Made by a program: the position numbers and the translations under genes
From: Chlorella sp. KRBP
Taxonomy: Eukaryota > Chlorophyta > Trebouxiophyceae > Chlorellales > Chlorellaceae
Assembly (NCBI GenBank): GCA_004335735.1
Contig: QAXK01003345.1
Location: forward strand, 1 to 64,000
Direction: 5' to 3'
DNA: 64,000 nt
Part shown: positions 21,601 through 31,900 of the stretch, piece after piece
Position numbering within the stretch: position 1 is the first letter of the stretch
Layout of the letters: every line of letters starts with the position of its first letter
The notes under the pieces: model-generated
What the model was told of the DNA's origin: nothing
What the model saw: only the letters and a program-made list of their open reading frames with translations
Databases searched by the model: none

Positions 21601-23003
21601 CCAGGGTGCGTGTGGGTGTGCAACCAGTGGGCGGGGAGGTGAATGCCAAGGTCCGCCACATGTGGCCACCACAGCCTGTCGTCCGCCCCTGCCTGGTGCC
21701 ACTCACGGCACACCTGCCGGGCGGTGCAGAGGTCAGATGCGGGGAGGAGGCGGAACACGTCGTGCAGCAGGTCTTGAGGCAGGCGCTGGACCTGCCCATG
21801 ACCTGCAGCTGGCAGCTGCGGCTGTTGTTGTGGCTGCGTGGCTGTTGGGGCGGTGGCGGCGGGCTCGTGTGGTGTCAGGGCGTCCAGCTGGTGCTTGGCG
21901 GCATCTGTGAGCAGGACACCCATTGTGCATGACATGACCACGTTGGCAAGAAATGGCCCACTAAGCCCACTAGTGATGTGCACACATGTCGCCTGGGAGT
22001 GACGCGCACCTGCACCTGCACCTGCGCCCAGGAAGCCCCGTTTGATGAAGGGCAGTGGCCGCCTGGGCAGCACCTGTCCCCCTCCAAGGAGTGGCTGCGC
22101 CGCTGCAGCACCACTGCCGGTGGTGGGGAGTCCATGCAAAGGTGCCTGCGGCTGCGGTGCGGGCGGGGCTGCCAAGGGTGGGGTGGGGCGAGGTGCTGGT
22201 GGTGGCGCGGGGCGCAGGAGCTGCGACTTGGGGGGTGCAAAGGGCCCTGGGGCCTGGGCGGGAGACGGGGTGGACGGCGCATTGGATGCGCTCTGGGTCT
22301 CAATGGGTGGAGTGGCTGCTGCTGCTGTAGGAGCCGATGCTTCGCGTGGTGGCCCTGTCGGTGCTGCAGCTCCTGCTGCCACACTCAGAGGCCCTGCTGC
22401 CACACCGCCAAGCGTGAGGGTGGCATCAGAGGTTGCCACCAAGCGCCTTGCCCGCGTCAGGAAGCCCCGGCCAAAGGCCGTAGGGCGCTGCGGCTCACTG
22501 GCAGGCTGACCGTCTGCTGCGGAGGGGCCCTGTGGCGCAAGCCGGCCCGTGGGCGGCAGGACTCCCGTAGGGCGCGGTGGCGGGGTGGGCCTTAGGCCAG
22601 CTGCATTAGGGGCAACAGGCACTGCTGCTGGTGGTGGTAGTGGTGGTGGTGGTGCTGCTGCGCCTGTCGCTGCGAGTGCGCCTCGTGCCAGTGCCACCCC
22701 ACCACTTGAGGGGACAGGCGGAGGCACAGGCACTGCTGCCTCAGGAGCTGCTGCTGCTGCTTGCCGCGCTGCCTGGCACGCCGCCCTGTGCGCCGGCCAG
22801 TGCTGGCGCTGGCCTGCAGCCGCGGCAGGCGCACACACATGCTTCATCAGCTGCAGTGGCTCACAGCCCTGGCCCAAGCTCACCAGCGGATCCCAGAGGC
22901 TCACGCACAAGTCACCGAGCAGTAGCGCTCCGAGCGGCACCCGGTACATCGGAATGCCGCAGCCTGCGCGCACACTGCGCACAGCGGCTCGGCCATCGGC
23001 CAT
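18605..23003 (-). CDS. F-box/WD40-repeat protein (SCF ubiquitin-ligase substrate receptor)
   Basis: The predicted protein would use its F-box to bind SKP1 and its WD40 propeller to capture substrates for ubiquitylation. From the ATG at 23003 a long Pro/Ala-rich region precedes the F-box (LPQDLLHDVFRLLPASDL, then ARQVCREW). The WD40 part contains repeats ending VSGAWDGAVRVHQLW, SIDKTVCMWRY, LSGGSDGVLRLLDM, STSRDRTCNLWRL and ATGSGDGEVKVWVM, so at least six blades are likely. The final exon begins at 19078 and the stop is at 18605. The first large block ends at a donor near 21064 and splices in phase to YLEHRLQEHH near 20920. An additional intron at about 21910-22010 is probable. A short QRQHWPAHRAAC stretch near the N-terminus resembles the end of a MYND finger. 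I cannot name a specific orthologue. Confidence 0.78.
19070..19158. promoter_or_regulatory. Inverted repeat spanning a 3' splice site
   Basis: On the plus strand GTTCCACACCTGCG (19070-19083) and CGCAGGTGTGGAAC (19145-19158) are exact 14-bp inverted repeats. On the coding (minus) strand the right arm of the RNA hairpin is the acceptor CGCAG plus the first nine exon bases, and the left arm lies inside the same 98-nt intron (19079-19176). An 18-bp perfect palindrome (19150-19167) overlaps the intronic arm. Confidence 0.6.
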
Positions 23004-23111
23004 CCGCTGCCGCTGCTGCTGCCTCCCCTCTTCCGCCTCCCCCTTCCCCGTACCCGTTTTCGCGCACGACTTTACAAAAGTTGGACAGTTTTGCAAAGCA
23101 GACTCGCAACA
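23004..23111. promoter_or_regulatory. Compact bidirectional promoter
   Basis: Only 108 bp separate the divergent start codons of the F-box/WD40 gene and the glycosyltransferase. The stretch is relatively AT-rich near 23060-23100 (ttttcgcgcacg, tttacaaaagttgg), unlike its surroundings. If the F-box gene starts further upstream the two genes would overlap. Confidence 0.5.
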
Positions 23112-25864
23112 ATGAGGATGGCTGCGCTCACGGCGCTGGCGGCAGCAACTCTGCTGCTGTGCTGGCCCCTCCTGGGCGGCGCTCAAGCGCAAACACGTCT
23201 ACGCGGAGCAGCAAGACACCACCACCGCCGCAAGGCGCTGCAGCTGCCTGGTTCTGAACAGCAGAAGCAGATTCCACAGGTTGCTGGCGGCTACTTTGTG
23301 CCAGACGGCTTCCAGCAGATGCTGGCACACACAGCGGAGCGGGCGAGCGAGGTGCAGCCCGAAGTGCTCGCCGCTAAGTACCCCGGTGAGCGTGGAGGAT
23401 GAATGGCAGGTTGGCCGACAGGCCTACGGGGCCGCACCAGTCCTTTGGTGGCTCGCCTCATGGCAGGCAAGGCCGTGTGCCGCCGCATGCCACCGCCCGG
23501 CGTCTGCAGGGCAAGCTCCCAACGTGTCCACCAAGCACGTCCAGCTGCACTGGGTCATCACCTCGTGTGACAGGTGACCCATGTTGGCGCTGTGGACACG
23601 TCTGCAGCACGCCCGCGCTTAAACTTGCGTCAACCAGTGCCAAACGCTGCCCCGGGCGCAGGAACCTGTGGGGCCGCATGATTACGCGCACCCTGATTTC
23701 GGGGCTCTTCAATGAGCTGCACCCCGCCAGCATCAGCATCGTGAGTGCGGGCGGGCCTTGTGGATCCCCAGGGGACGGCAGCGAATGCGGCATAGCGGGG
23801 GCATCCAGCTGTGGGAGGATAGTGGGTGCAGGTGTGGCGAAGCCGAAGCTTGTGGGACGATGTACAGGTGAGAGAGAAGTGGAGCCACCACAGGACATGC
23901 GGTGTGCAGGTGCGGTGCAAGCCGTGCCAAATGGACCTTCTGCTCTGCCCGCCCATCGTCTGTATCCGCAGGTCTGGTGTCGCTCCTTCGCGACTGACGA
24001 CTACCCGCCCCTGCTGCACGACCTGAGGCACTCTCATTCTATCAACGTCTTTTACCCTAGCCGCAAGCTGACGGCCCATGTGGACAGGGCGGCCACGCTC
24101 AACCTCACAGAGGGCATGCTGCTGGTAGGCGTGACAAGTGCCTGGGTACGACAGGAGCTTGCATGCACGCCATGCCTGTACAGCGAACGGCACCAGCATA
24201 CACAGAGCTGGTGTGAGCATCAACGGCCAGTGTGTGATGCCTTTGCTGCCCTGCCCTGCCCTGCCACAACTTGCCACGTCCTGCTGTCTGCAGGGCCACA
24301 CGCAGCTACGGCCCTCCGACCCCACCTACCTCACGGCGTTGATGGTGCCTGCCCTGCTCAACCGCCCTGACCTCCCCCTGTTAATTACCGAAGATGATGT
24401 GGTCTTCGCCCCCGACGCCAACGCCCGCCTTGCCACGGTGCGCAGCCTGCGGACCAGGGACCGGGCACTGGGCAATTGCACGCACGTCCATGATGGGGGG
24501 CGTCAACGACCAAGGGCGTGTGTGTGTAGCTTGCAAAGGGAGCGGCCCAGCCGCGGCAACCAAGGCGGCACGGATCAGCAGCGAGGAAAGATTAGGCACC
24601 AGCCCAGGCCAGAGCATGCAGTCACAAAGCCACCAAGGCGTGTACATGCGCACGCTGTGCAGGTGCTGAGTGAGATTGAGCCCAGGGTCAAGGCGGACCC
24701 GTACCTCGTCCAGGTGGGTGACCCAACACCTCCACAATAAGCATGGGGAGCTGGTTGGATGGCCCCAGCTGCACCTGACGTTGCACAAGTGGCAAGTGTG
24801 CTTGTGTGCGTCAGGTGTACGAGAGCGACAATTGGTTTGGTCCAGCGGCGGATACGGCCGAGGGCATCACTCAGCCGGCCAATGACCGCACCAGCTCGCA
24901 CCTCTCCCACGACTACACACGCATTCGCCTGCACGTGAGTGCTCACGCTGTAGCTGGTGGCAGGTGGCAGGGTCACACCTCTGAGGGCGATGTAGGCTCA
25001 TGGCGTTTGCCCCGTGCGCCTGTGCCTGCCTGCAGGACCGCATCACGTTTGGCGCACAAGGGTGAGTCGCCGGCAGGGCACTAGCGCGACGTGCCCTGGG
25101 GCTGCGGCTGACCGCCCCGTTTGCACTTGCTACACACGCACACACACAGCCTGGCGATATATTGTGACGGCTGCAGCATCACGACAGCTGCCGTGAACGC
25201 CATGCCATGATGATGATGATGATGATTCATCACACAGCTTGTGTGCATTGCACCCCTGCCGTTATGCACAGGTTCTTCTACTCGCCCGCCATGACAGCCC
25301 TTATACTCAACTACTGGCTACTGATGATCCAGCCAGGCGCGCAGCACCCCAACCACGGCCAGGTGGGTGGTGCCTGTTTTTGCTGCTAGCGTGCTTCCTG
25401 GCACAGAACGTCTGCTGGTCTTCCATCTTTGTTGCACCCCGTGACCCATGTGGCCCAGGACACCCATGTGACCAATCTGGTGCGGGACGAGTGGCACTGC
25501 AACACCGAGGGCGCCGACTGCTGGTACTACGTGTGAGTGTGTGTGTGTAGCTTGCAAATGCGGCTACAGCTGGCGAGTGTGCGGCCGTGCTCAACAGAAC
25601 GCGCCTGTCCACACTGTGCGCCTAATGGCTGCGTGCCCTGCGTCCGCTCGGTGGTCCACACACTGCGCCTGCAGGATGTTCCCCAGCCTGGTGCAGCACA
25701 TCGGGACGTCGTCGTCCATCTTCAACGAGAAGGGCAAAGGACTCAACGCCCGCTGGCACATGGCCTCGGCCTTCCCCATACGCGTGTCCATGCCGGGCTA
25801 TGAAGATGAAGGCATGTGGCGCAGGAGGAGGAAGTTGCGGAGGGGGAGCCGTAGACTGCTGTAG
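23112..25864 (+). CDS. Predicted secretory-pathway glycosyltransferase
   Basis: Eleven exons: 23112-23385, 23510-23573, 23662-23740, 23972-24124, 24294-24437, 24663-24713, 24815-24934, 25036-25061, 25272-25362, 25459-25532 and 25675-25864. They total 1266 nt (421 aa) in phase. The N-terminus has a signal peptide or signal anchor (MRMAALTALAAATLLLCWPL) followed by a basic His/Arg stem. LLITEDDVVFAPDA (EDD at residues 223-225) looks like the metal-binding acidic motif of a GT-A fold enzyme. The end contains SLVQHIGTSSS, similar to the QH-G-SS segment near the C-terminus of several Golgi transferases. Donor sugar and acceptor cannot be told; the exact CAZy family is not recognised. The protein would act in the ER or Golgi lumen. 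A 37-bp repeat lies 40 bp after its stop and may be either 3' UTR or an alternative last exon. Confidence 0.75.
25207..25226. repeat. ATG trinucleotide microsatellite in an intron
   Basis: Six or more tandem ATG units lie in the intron before the ninth exon of the glycosyltransferase gene. Confidence 0.8.
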
Positions 25865-25903
25865 AGGGAGCTGTTGCCTGACTGCACCGCCAGGTTTGGC
25901 ATA

Positions 25904-25961
25904 TCCTGTGGTGGTTTCGATTATGCAAGCAGTCTCTCTCCCTCTCTCCCTCTCTCTCTCT
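25904..25961 (+). repeat. 37-bp dispersed repeat, copy B, plus CT microsatellite
   Basis: Bases 25904-25940 are identical to 53-89. A CT-rich run (ctctccctctctccctctct) follows directly. The copy lies between the glycosyltransferase stop and the hydroxylase start. Confidence 0.85.
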
Positions 25962-26063
25962 GCATGGGCCACTGCAACGACAGCTGGTCGCATTTCGTGT
26001 TGCGGGCCTTCGATGCAAGCGTGCGTGGCACACACACAGCCGAGAAGGCACACACCAAAGGAA

Positions 26064-27744
26064 ATGGCTGCAGCTCTCGGCGCCCTTGCGGCCTCTGCGG
26101 CGATTGCGTGCGCCGCTGCCCTCGGAGCCACCGCGCTGCTCGCGACGAGCGTGGTCGTCGAGACCCTCTATTTTCGGTCTCTGCGGTGGCTGGAGCGGCG
26201 CGGCGCGATCGAGCGGCTCTGCGTCAGCGCGCCGACGTCCCTGCACAGCTACAGCCCCACAGCTGGTGCGGAGGCTGCTCTTGAGCTCAGGCCATCAAGC
26301 CTCACCACCACACAACATGCTTCATCGTTCGCGCTGCACCTTCCTGCCCGCAGCCTGGACGTTCTGGGTCTCATCTGCGCTGGTGCTGCTCATCCTCCTG
26401 CAGCCTCCCATCCTCCAGGCGCTGCTCGCGACGGCCCAGCCCGAGTGGCACGTGGGGGAGGTGCGCGGCACCACGACACTAATTCTCACACCCAGTTCAT
26501 GTCCCTGCACGGGCGTCCCTGCTGCCCGTCAGAGACATGCCTGCTAGTGGTGCGGTGCAGGTGGTGGCCACGTGCGTGGTGGGGGTGATCCTGCACGACT
26601 TCCACTTCTTCGTCCTGCACACCTTGCTTCACAAAGTCAAGTGGCTGTACACCAGGTGAGCGCCAAGGGGCGGCCGGCCGCACCAAGGCAGCAAGGACAT
26701 GCGTAGTTGCTGGGGCGGGTCGTTACCCGCACGACTCGCTTGAGTCCATCAAGAGCACCCTGCACCGTGCGGCGCCCACTGCAGGGTGCACTGCACGCAC
26801 CATCAGCTGGGCAGTGACCTGACCGTCTTTGGCACCGCACACATGGAGAGCATCGAGGCCTTCCTCTTGATTTTTGGCTTCTACGCGGCAGTCGGCGTTT
26901 CTTACGTCAAGGTGAGCTTAGTTGTCGCATCACCCAGGCAGTGCGGCCGTAGCGCTCGTAGCAACTGCTGTCCGTGCCGCCCCCTCGTGTTCATCATGAT
27001 GGCGCAGGCGGGCAGGTGGAATCCAGTTGCGTACGTCGCCTTCCTGCTCCTTGAGGTATGTGTGCTGCCATGCAGTACGCGTGCCGCCACACGCACGGTT
27101 ATGCCGCTGTCACAGCATCATGTGCCCATGCGTGCATGCCCCATCTACTCATGAAGGCGAACATGAACATGATGGGGCACTGCGGCTACCGCCAGCCCGC
27201 CTGGCTGGCCGTCCTGCAGTCCGGCGGCGTGTGGCTCATCCCGGGCGCAGCGCACGCAAAGACGCACTACATCCACCACCTCAACCCCAGGGTCAACCGA
27301 GCGCTCTACTTTTCCTGGTGCGTTGGTTTCCACGGCCTCCGGCAGCGCTCAGCGCGCGCCAGCCCGGCGTCTGCGATGGGTGCGGCTGAAGTTTGACTGT
27401 GCTGTCGTCGCTTGTGTGCAGGTGGGACCGCCTGGCCGGGACCTGGCAGGACAAGCACCCGCTGATCCGCGAGTTCACTGCCCAGGAGCAGTGGGACTAC
27501 GAGATGCGGGTGCGCGTCTCTGTGGCGCGGCTGACTGCTGCCAGCTATCAGATGCACCACCCTCCTGAGTAAGGGTGAGGCGTAGTGTGCTAGCACAGGT
27601 AGCCCATGGCATGTGACGCGCCCGTGCCCCGCGCAGGGTCCCCGCAAGCTGGCGGCCTGGGGCCAGTGGGCGGCTGGGCTGGTGAACAACAAGCGCCTCA
27701 AGGCGGCGGCACAAGACGGCAGACCCTCGGCCATCGGCAGCTGA
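26064..27744 (+). CDS. Fatty-acid hydroxylase / sterol desaturase superfamily protein
   Basis: Membrane di-iron oxygenase of the ERG3/ERG25/SUR2 superfamily, expected in the ER. Eight exons: 26064-26265, 26354-26460, 26561-26655, 26785-26911, 27008-27055, 27157-27317, 27422-27509 and 27637-27744. They total 936 nt (311 aa) in phase. The histidine clusters are present in order: HDFHFFVLHTLLH, then HCTHH, then HYIHHLNP, the iron ligands of the family. The N-terminus is a hydrophobic segment, another follows at AWTFWVSSALVLLILL, and FLLIFGFYAAVGV is a third. FSWWDRLAGTW matches the usual C-terminal block. The substrate (C4-methyl sterol, C5 sterol, sphingoid base or other) cannot be decided from motifs. 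The sixth exon is preceded by an unusual AAG acceptor rather than CAG. Confidence 0.85.
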
Positions 27745-28993
27745 ACGCATCTTGCCAGGCCACGAGCGGAGCAGTTGCAGTGCGCCGCTTTACCAGCGCG
27801 GATGAATAAACAGGCATTCCGTGCGCAGCGACGGAAACCTTCGGTAATAGGCCAAGGGAAGGGTGGGGTGGGGAGCGCGAAAGTCCTATGGGAGCTGGCG
27901 TGTGTGTGAAGGAATGGGGAAGGCGGCAATGGCCGGGCACCAACCATGCAGACGGCGTCTGGCAAGGTTCAAGAGAGGGGCAAAAGAAGAGTACCGGCAA
28001 GTTGGTGCGTCCTTTGTTTATGGCAGGGTGCTGCTGCGAGTCCACACATTGCTTTTGTCAACACTGACATTGCTGCAAGCACTCATCAAAAACACTCGTC
28101 ACCCTGACAAAAGGGACGGGAAGCTGCAGGCTGATCTGGTGCAAAGTCAGCGCCCTTGCCATCCTCGTCGCTGCGCACGCTTACGAGCCTGAGAGCCCAA
28201 CACGCACAGCACACGTCCCACTCGCACTGCAACCCCCCCCCCAAACTAAACTACTTGTCCGGTGCATACACCCCAAAATTCTTCAAAATGTTTGCCATGA
28301 AAGGCACAAAGCCGCTCTCAACGAGCGTGGCCCCGACCCACGCCCCAAAGCAACCGCTCCAAGCACCGCAAGCCGCCCTGCTCACTGGCCAGCGGTCCGA
28401 GACTGTCTGCACTCCGTGACTGACTGACTGGCTGGCCCAACATGCAAGGGAACCACCGGCATGAAGAGGCCTTCCGACTGAGCTACACCTGCGCAGATCT
28501 CATGCATGTGCTGGGCCACACCCACTCTGGTGCATGCTACCTCATTCCGCTGCTGGCAAGTGAGCAGGCGAACCGCACGCTGAAGCATTTAATGCCCACC
28601 GCTGCCTCACACACGCTTTGTATGCAGCCGCTGAGGAAAGAAGAAGCACCTGTTGTGCCACGGGAAGTGCTTCATGCAACAGGTCCCTGAAGAGACGTCA
28701 GGCATGCAAAGTGCAGTCTGCCAGTCTGCCAGGGACGAAAGGGCTCTGCTGCATGCTGCGAGCGCGGGTGCTGCTTCTACCGCTGCATGCACAGCAGCTA
28801 AACAGTGGAGGACAGCACACCAGCAGGCACAAAAGAAAAGAAGACACAAAACCCAGCACCGTGCTGCTTGCCGGCGGGAGGCTGATGTCAGACCACGCTT
28901 TAGCTAGCGAGCCCTGCTCTTCATTGCCCACGCGGACTGGGCAGCACCGGGAGAGTCATGGAGAGCCCTGGCGCAGCCTGCAACCTCTTCGCC
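27745..28993. other. Convergent 3' flanks, no gene seen
   Basis: This is 1.25 kb between the stop codons of the hydroxylase and the DUF506-like gene. It is somewhat lower in GC than coding regions and has an AATAAA at 27805 and a run of nine C near 28231. No recognisable open frame. Confidence 0.6.
27805..27810 (+). terminator. Candidate poly(A) signal AATAAA
   Basis: A canonical AATAAA lies 61 bases after the hydroxylase stop. Green algae more often use TGTAA, so the assignment is tentative. Confidence 0.35.
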
Positions 28994-31900
28994 CTACTTG
29001 TTCACCGCCGCCCCCCACTTGACCGTGGTGATGCGCGGCCACGCGTCGCCCAGCCGCAAGAACGCCCCCCCCGCGCCCTGCTGCTGCTGCTGCTGTGGTG
29101 GCGGCTGTGAGGCGCCGGGAGCACCCGCCCCGCTCACTCCCGCCCCGCCTGCGGCCGGCTGCTGCTGCGCAACAATGTGCTGCGGGGGCAGAATACCCAC
29201 CATCTGCTGCTGCTGCTGCTGGAGGCTGGCCAGCTGCTGCGGCAGCGGGTGCTGCATCAGCGGCCCCACCACGCCCACAGGCAAGTGCATGCGCTGTGCA
29301 GCCTGCTGGGGGCCATACGCAGGCATCACATGGAGCGCAGGAGGGTACACGCCAGGGCCTAGTAGTTGCTGGTGCGGCAGCGCCCCTCCTCCCGCCCCCC
29401 CTCCCACCGCCGCGTGGGCCTGCAGCTGCTGTGGAGGGTGGTGCAGTGCCGCCGCCACCCCTGGAGCTCCCGGGTACGGCTGCACGACACCCGCCCCGTG
29501 CGGCGCCAGCCCGTGCTGCTGCAGCCGCTGCTGCTGCTGCTGCATGTGGGTGCGGTGCGCGTAGGCCAGTGCCGCCGCCGCCGCCGCCTGCGAGCGCGTC
29601 ATGGCCGGGTGCTGCACACCACCCGCACCCACACCCGCACCAGCTGTGCCCACGGCTGCAGGGTCGTTGAGGCGTAGCTGTGAGGAGGTGGCCGAGGAGG
29701 CACCGCTTGCTGAGCCAGACTGCAGCCCACCCTGCTGCTGCTGCTGCAGCTGCTGCTGCTGGCTGGCACGCAGTGCAGCTGCCAGTGCCGAGCGCACGCT
29801 CTTGCTCTTGAGCTTGCCGGCGGCCAGCCGCAGGTCAGCACTGCTCTGACGCACGATGCGCAAGGTGCCCACGCTGCCGCTGCTACTGCTGCTGGTCAGA
29901 GGGGGGCTGGGCTCAGCCGCCATGTCGGACACAAGGCGACCATCCACCCCAGTGGCGCCCTCCTCTTCCCCTGCTCCTGCGCCCTGCTCGGCCCCGCCTC
30001 TGCTGCCACCCACCACCTCCTGCTGCTGCTGTGGGGGCGGTGAGGGTGCCTGTGTCCATGCCATGTGCATCTGTGCCGCCCCAACAGGGTCCACCGCACC
30101 CATGAGCCCCGTCAAATCGCCAACAGCAGCACCCTCCTCCTCCCCGTTGCCTCCCCGCTGCACGCCTGCCGCTTGGTAGGCAAGGTGCTGCTCAACTCTG
30201 GCGCCCACCCTGCTGCTGGTGCTGCCGCCGCCAGCAGCTGAACGGTGCTGAGTTGGCTGCAGGTCCGGCGCTGGCTCCTGCTCAGCGGGTGCCGCAGGTG
30301 CAGGTGCTGCCACCGGCAGCGGGTGCTCCACCAGCGAGAGAGCAGAGGGCGGGGCGTTGGCGTGGTCAGCAGGCAGCGCGCCATGGAACGCCGACGGGGC
30401 AGCGCTTGCACGCGCTTGCACGCTGGGGGCAGAGAGCGCCTCGTCGCGACCTGCACTTGTGGCACCACCCACCACGGCTGTTGCGGTGCTGGTTGTGCTC
30501 ACTGCCTCTGCAGCAGGAGCAACGGCGGCGCTGTGGGGGCGCACGGCAACCTCCTCCAGCACCAGGAGGGCGGGCGGGGGGTGCAGCAGCAACGCAGCGT
30601 GCGCGTGCTTGCGCTGCTTGTGCCTGCCACTGCCCTGCTGCTGCTCCTCCTGTGCCGCCTCCTCCCCGTCCTCCCCCTCCTCCTCCTCCTCCTCCACACC
30701 CAGGTGCTGGGAGCTGCTGCCAAGCGAGGCCTTGCTGCCCTTCCTGCCCACGGCTAGCTCAGGGCACGGCTCCAGCACCCGCCTGGACGACACCACAGGC
30801 TCACTGTGCGGCGACGAACCAGGCCCGCCACGCACACCCACGCTCCCCGACACGCCCCGGCTCCCGCCTGCCCCACTGCCCCGCACACCGCGCCGTGCCC
30901 CCGCCGCAATCGCCCGCGCCACGCCGCTGCGCGCGTACTGCTGCCTGTGCTGCGCCTGCTGCGCCATGATGGCCCCCGCCGCCATCCCGCCGGCGTCCCC
31001 CGTGCACGACGCGCTGCGCCCAGCCGACCGCAGGCCCCCGGGCACAAAGCCCGCCGCCGCGCCGCCGGCCGTCCCGCTCTGCACCACCTTCCACAGCGAC
31101 CGGCTGACGCCCTCGGCGTGCTGCAGCGCCTGCGCCGTCTCTGGGAGGCTGTGCCCACAGATGCCTGTGGCCGACATTTGCCGTGACATGGAGCGCACCA
31201 CCTCCAAGGCCACGGCCTGCGTGCCGGACGCAGCCAGGGAGGTGACAGTGGCCACGCTGGAGGTGGAGGGAGTGAGGGGCTCGCACCCAGCAGCAGCTGC
31301 TGCTGCTCCGGCGGCGGCGGCAGTGGGGGAGAGGATGGTGCCGGCAGCGGCCGAGTGGTGCGGTGGGTGGCGGCTCGAGCTGCTGCTGCCGCTGCTGTGG
31401 GCGGCAGCAGTGGGGGATGTGACGTTGGGCACGGCGGCGGCGGCGGGAGGGAAGGGTGCCTGGGTGTCGGTGTTGAGCTGGGGTGGGGACTTTGCGGCCG
31501 CGGCCATACCCGTGGTGAGGGCGCTTGTGGTGGTGAGCGGCTGCATCGCCGCTTGCTGCTGCTGCTGTTGCTGGTGTGAAAGGGCAGCTTCGGCTTGCAG
31601 CTGCTGCAGCCCCGCCACGGGTGTGTCCGTCATGAGCATGCCCTGGATGAGGGCTTGGCGGTTCTGCTGCACCTGCGCCTGCCACCCCATGTTGTGCACC
31701 ACTGGCGGGGTGGGCTGCTGCTGCTGCCGCTGTTGCTGCAGCAGCACCTGCTGCTGTTGTTGCTGTTGCTGCAGGTGGCGTTCCTGCTGGCTCTGCTGCA
31801 GCAGCAGCTGCGACAGCTCCTGCAGCTGCGCAGGCGCCCACTTGCTAAGCAGCGCCTCAGCCGAGCGCCAGGGGGGCAGCGGGCGCCCCTCCCGCAAAAA

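Noticed and set aside
21060..22595. Long plus-strand frames opposite the F-box/WD40 first exon
   Set aside because: GC-rich shadow frames on the opposite strand of a low-complexity coding exon. They are Gly/Ala/Arg-rich with no domain.
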